Shown in pieces: positions 47,548-49,269 of a stretch of 49,269 bases of DNA (its first letter is position 1; every line of letters begins with the position of its first letter). The DNA comes from an archaeon BMS3Abin17 (lineage in GTDB: Archaea; Nanobdellota; Nanobdellia; Pacearchaeales; GW2011-AR1), in contig BDTJ01000033.1 in assembly GCA_002897655.1 (NCBI GenBank), forward strand, positions 1 through 49,269. Direction: 5' to 3'. The notes under the pieces are model-generated. The model worked only from the letters and a program-made list of their open reading frames with translations, was not told where the DNA came from and made no database searches. The position numbers and the translations under genes were made by a program.

Positions 47548-48678
47548 ATGAAAAAGAACGTTCTTAAATTGAATGCAAATTCTGAAATAATTGAATGGGC
47601 AATTAAGACTTCTGGTTGGGAAATTAATGAAATATTAAAAAAATTAGATATAAGTAAAAATACTTACGACAAATGGATAAAAAGATTAGATAACCCAACT
47701 TTTAAGCAATTAGAATTAATTTCTTGGAAAACAAAAAGACCACTAGCTTTATTTTTTTTAGATAAGATTCCTTCAGAAAAACCAATTCCTAAGGATTTTA
47801 GGCTAAATCCAGAAAAAGAAGGGCAATTCAATAAAAAAACAATTTTTGCAATAAGAAAATCAAGAAAACTTCAATCGATATTAAAAGAATTTGGGGAGAA
47901 TTATCTTGGAGAAGTAATTAAAGATTTGAAAGTAAGCACAAATAACTCTCCTAAGGAAGTGGCATTGCGTTTAAGAAAAAGATTTGGAATAACAGAAGAA
48001 TTACAAAGAAAAACTAAAGATCCATGGAGTTTTTTCAAAATTCTTAGGAAAAAGTTAGAAGAAGAAAAAATATTTAATTTTCAAATATCTATGCCTTTAG
48101 AAGACGCACGAGGATTTGCTTTATCAGATGATTTACCAAGAGTGGTTGTGGTAAATTCAGGGGATTTAATAGAAGCTAGAATTTTTACATTAATTCATGA
48201 ATTTGGGCATATCCTTTTAGGAGACACTGAAGTCAGCATTCCAAATTTTATTGATACAAATAGCCATGAAAAATGGTGCAATGAATTCGCTTCCACATTT
48301 TTATTACCTATTGAAATGGCAAAAAGAATTTTTAAAGAAAATGACAAAGATTTGATAGGATATAATACTCTAAAAAGATTATCTAGGAAATATAAGGTTA
48401 GTAAATCTATGCTTCTTTACAATATGGTAAAGTTAAAATTTATTACTCCTACAGATTATATGGAAATATTGGAAAGATACTCTAAAAAAGATTATTCTCA
48501 AAATAAATCTGGGGGCGGGGGAATTCCTGCTGAAAAAAGATGTATTAGTGAATTAGGTGCTTCTTTTGTTTCATTGGTTGCAGATAATATTGATAAAAAA
48601 ATAATTACTTATAGTGATGCTTTAGACTATCTTTCAATAAAATCGAAGAATTTCGAAAAATTAATGAATAAAATTTAA
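47548..48678 (+). CDS. HTH plus ImmA/IrrE-family metallopeptidase (COG2856-like)
   Basis: N-terminal HTH; LIHEFGHILLGD; WCNEFASTFLLP. Confidence 0.88.
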   Translation: MKKNVLKLNANSEIIEWAIKTSGWEINEILKKLDISKNTYDKWIKRLDNPTFKQLELISWKTKRPLALFFLDKIPSEKPIPKDFRLNPEKEGQFNKKTIFAIRKSRKLQSILKEFGENYLGEVIKDLKVSTNNSPKEVALRLRKRFGITEELQRKTKDPWSFFKILRKKLEEEKIFNFQISMPLEDARGFALSDDLPRVVVVNSGDLIEARIFTLIHEFGHILLGDTEVSIPNFIDTNSHEKWCNEFASTFLLPIEMAKRIFKENDKDLIGYNTLKRLSRKYKVSKSMLLYNMVKLKFITPTDYMEILERYSKKDYSQNKSGGGGIPAEKRCISELGASFVSLVADNIDKKIITYSDALDYLSIKSKNFEKLMNKI

Positions 48679-48679
48679 A

Positions 48680-48994
48680 ATGGGAAGGAAAAATTTTTAC
48701 ATAATTGATAGTTGTTCTTTAATTGATTTAAATCGCCATAATCCAATAGATGTATTTCCAAGTTTGTGGAAAAAGATTGGAGAATTAATTAATTCAGATA
48801 TGATGATATCCCATATACAAGTTTTTAATGAGATAATCCAACAAGATGATACTCTGGCAGAATGGCTTAAGAAATATAGAAAAATGTTTAGAAATGTTAC
48901 TCTAAAACAAGCAGAAATAGTTAGTGAAATATTGAAAAAATATCCTTCTTTTGTGAAAATAGATAAACAATATGATGCTGATCCTTGGTTAATT
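48680..48994 (+). pseudogene. DUF4411-type PIN-domain toxin, 3' truncated by insertion
   Basis: FYIIDSCSLIDLNRHNPIDVFPSLWKKIGELI ... KYPSFVKIDKQYDADPWLI, then out-of-family KKKSPSLKME stop. Confidence 0.75.
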
Positions 48995-49269
48995 AAAAAG
49001 AAATCTCCATCTTTGAAGATGGAGTAATGAATCTCCACTAACCATTTATTCTAGAAAATATTGATTATAAGAGCCGAGATACTCGGCTCCATGAATGTTT
49101 CAATTAGTTGGAACTTTCTAGAATAAATAAATGTTTGTATTCGCTTAGCGAATGCTCTGGAGGAAAAATGGAACAGCAATTAATGATAAACCAGTACAAG
49201 AAAACTAATCACAGCGTCGGAGTTGTGATGTTGCATCTTGAGTGGTGCACTAAATATCGGTATAAGATA
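48995..49269 (+). mobile_element. left end of an IS200/IS605-like element (continues beyond window)
   Basis: CTCCATCTT-tg-AAGATGGAG, GAGCCGAG-ata-CTCGGCTC and ATTCGC-tta-GCGAAT hairpins followed by tnpA-like start. Confidence 0.75.
49168..49269 (+). CDS. tnpA: Y1 transposase TnpA (IS200-like), N-terminal 34 aa
   Basis: MEQQLMINQYKKTNHSVGVVMLHLEWCTKYRYKI with GGAGG SD at 49159-49163. Confidence 0.8.
   Translation, partial: MEQQLMINQYKKTNHSVGVVMLHLEWCTKYRYKI

Overview
AT-rich window that reads as a DPANN-type archaeal chromosome (probably the Woesearchaeota/Pacearchaeota neighbourhood, judged from gene content and archaeal promoters; not verified). Core genes include: ribosomal stalk proteins L1-L10-P1 with an extra ORF inside the operon, eL40 (missed by the ORF track), aIF5A, Taw1, an S2P-type protease, FKBP, AMP phosphorylase, an XPD/DinG-like helicase and a class II tRNA-Ser(UGA). 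The most interesting accessory region is about 16.9-38.8 kb. It holds a divergent cluster built around a 1227-aa membrane protein that fuses extracellular beta domains to a cytoplasmic HerA/DUF87-type ATPase, with coiled-coil, membrane and secreted partners, and two further surface proteins (632 aa and 3456 aa). Four of these proteins appear to share an uncharacterised module (W-G-x-x-G ... YAST/IGRNTTGQ ... DYE-x-x-P ... FYxEL). Both downstream surface genes are headed by a tiny DNA-binding protein (RHH or AbrB) with repeats near its promoter. From 38.8 to 45.1 kb is a defence island (RHH, type III Mod, Res, OLD-like ATPase/TOPRIM) bounded by a 13-bp inverted repeat and clusters of mini-hairpins. 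The right end has toxin-antitoxin genes, a 16-bp motif repeated upstream of three consecutive minus-strand units, and an IS200/IS605-like element that appears to have inserted into a DUF4411-type PIN toxin gene. All calls are from reading the sequence; no searches were run.
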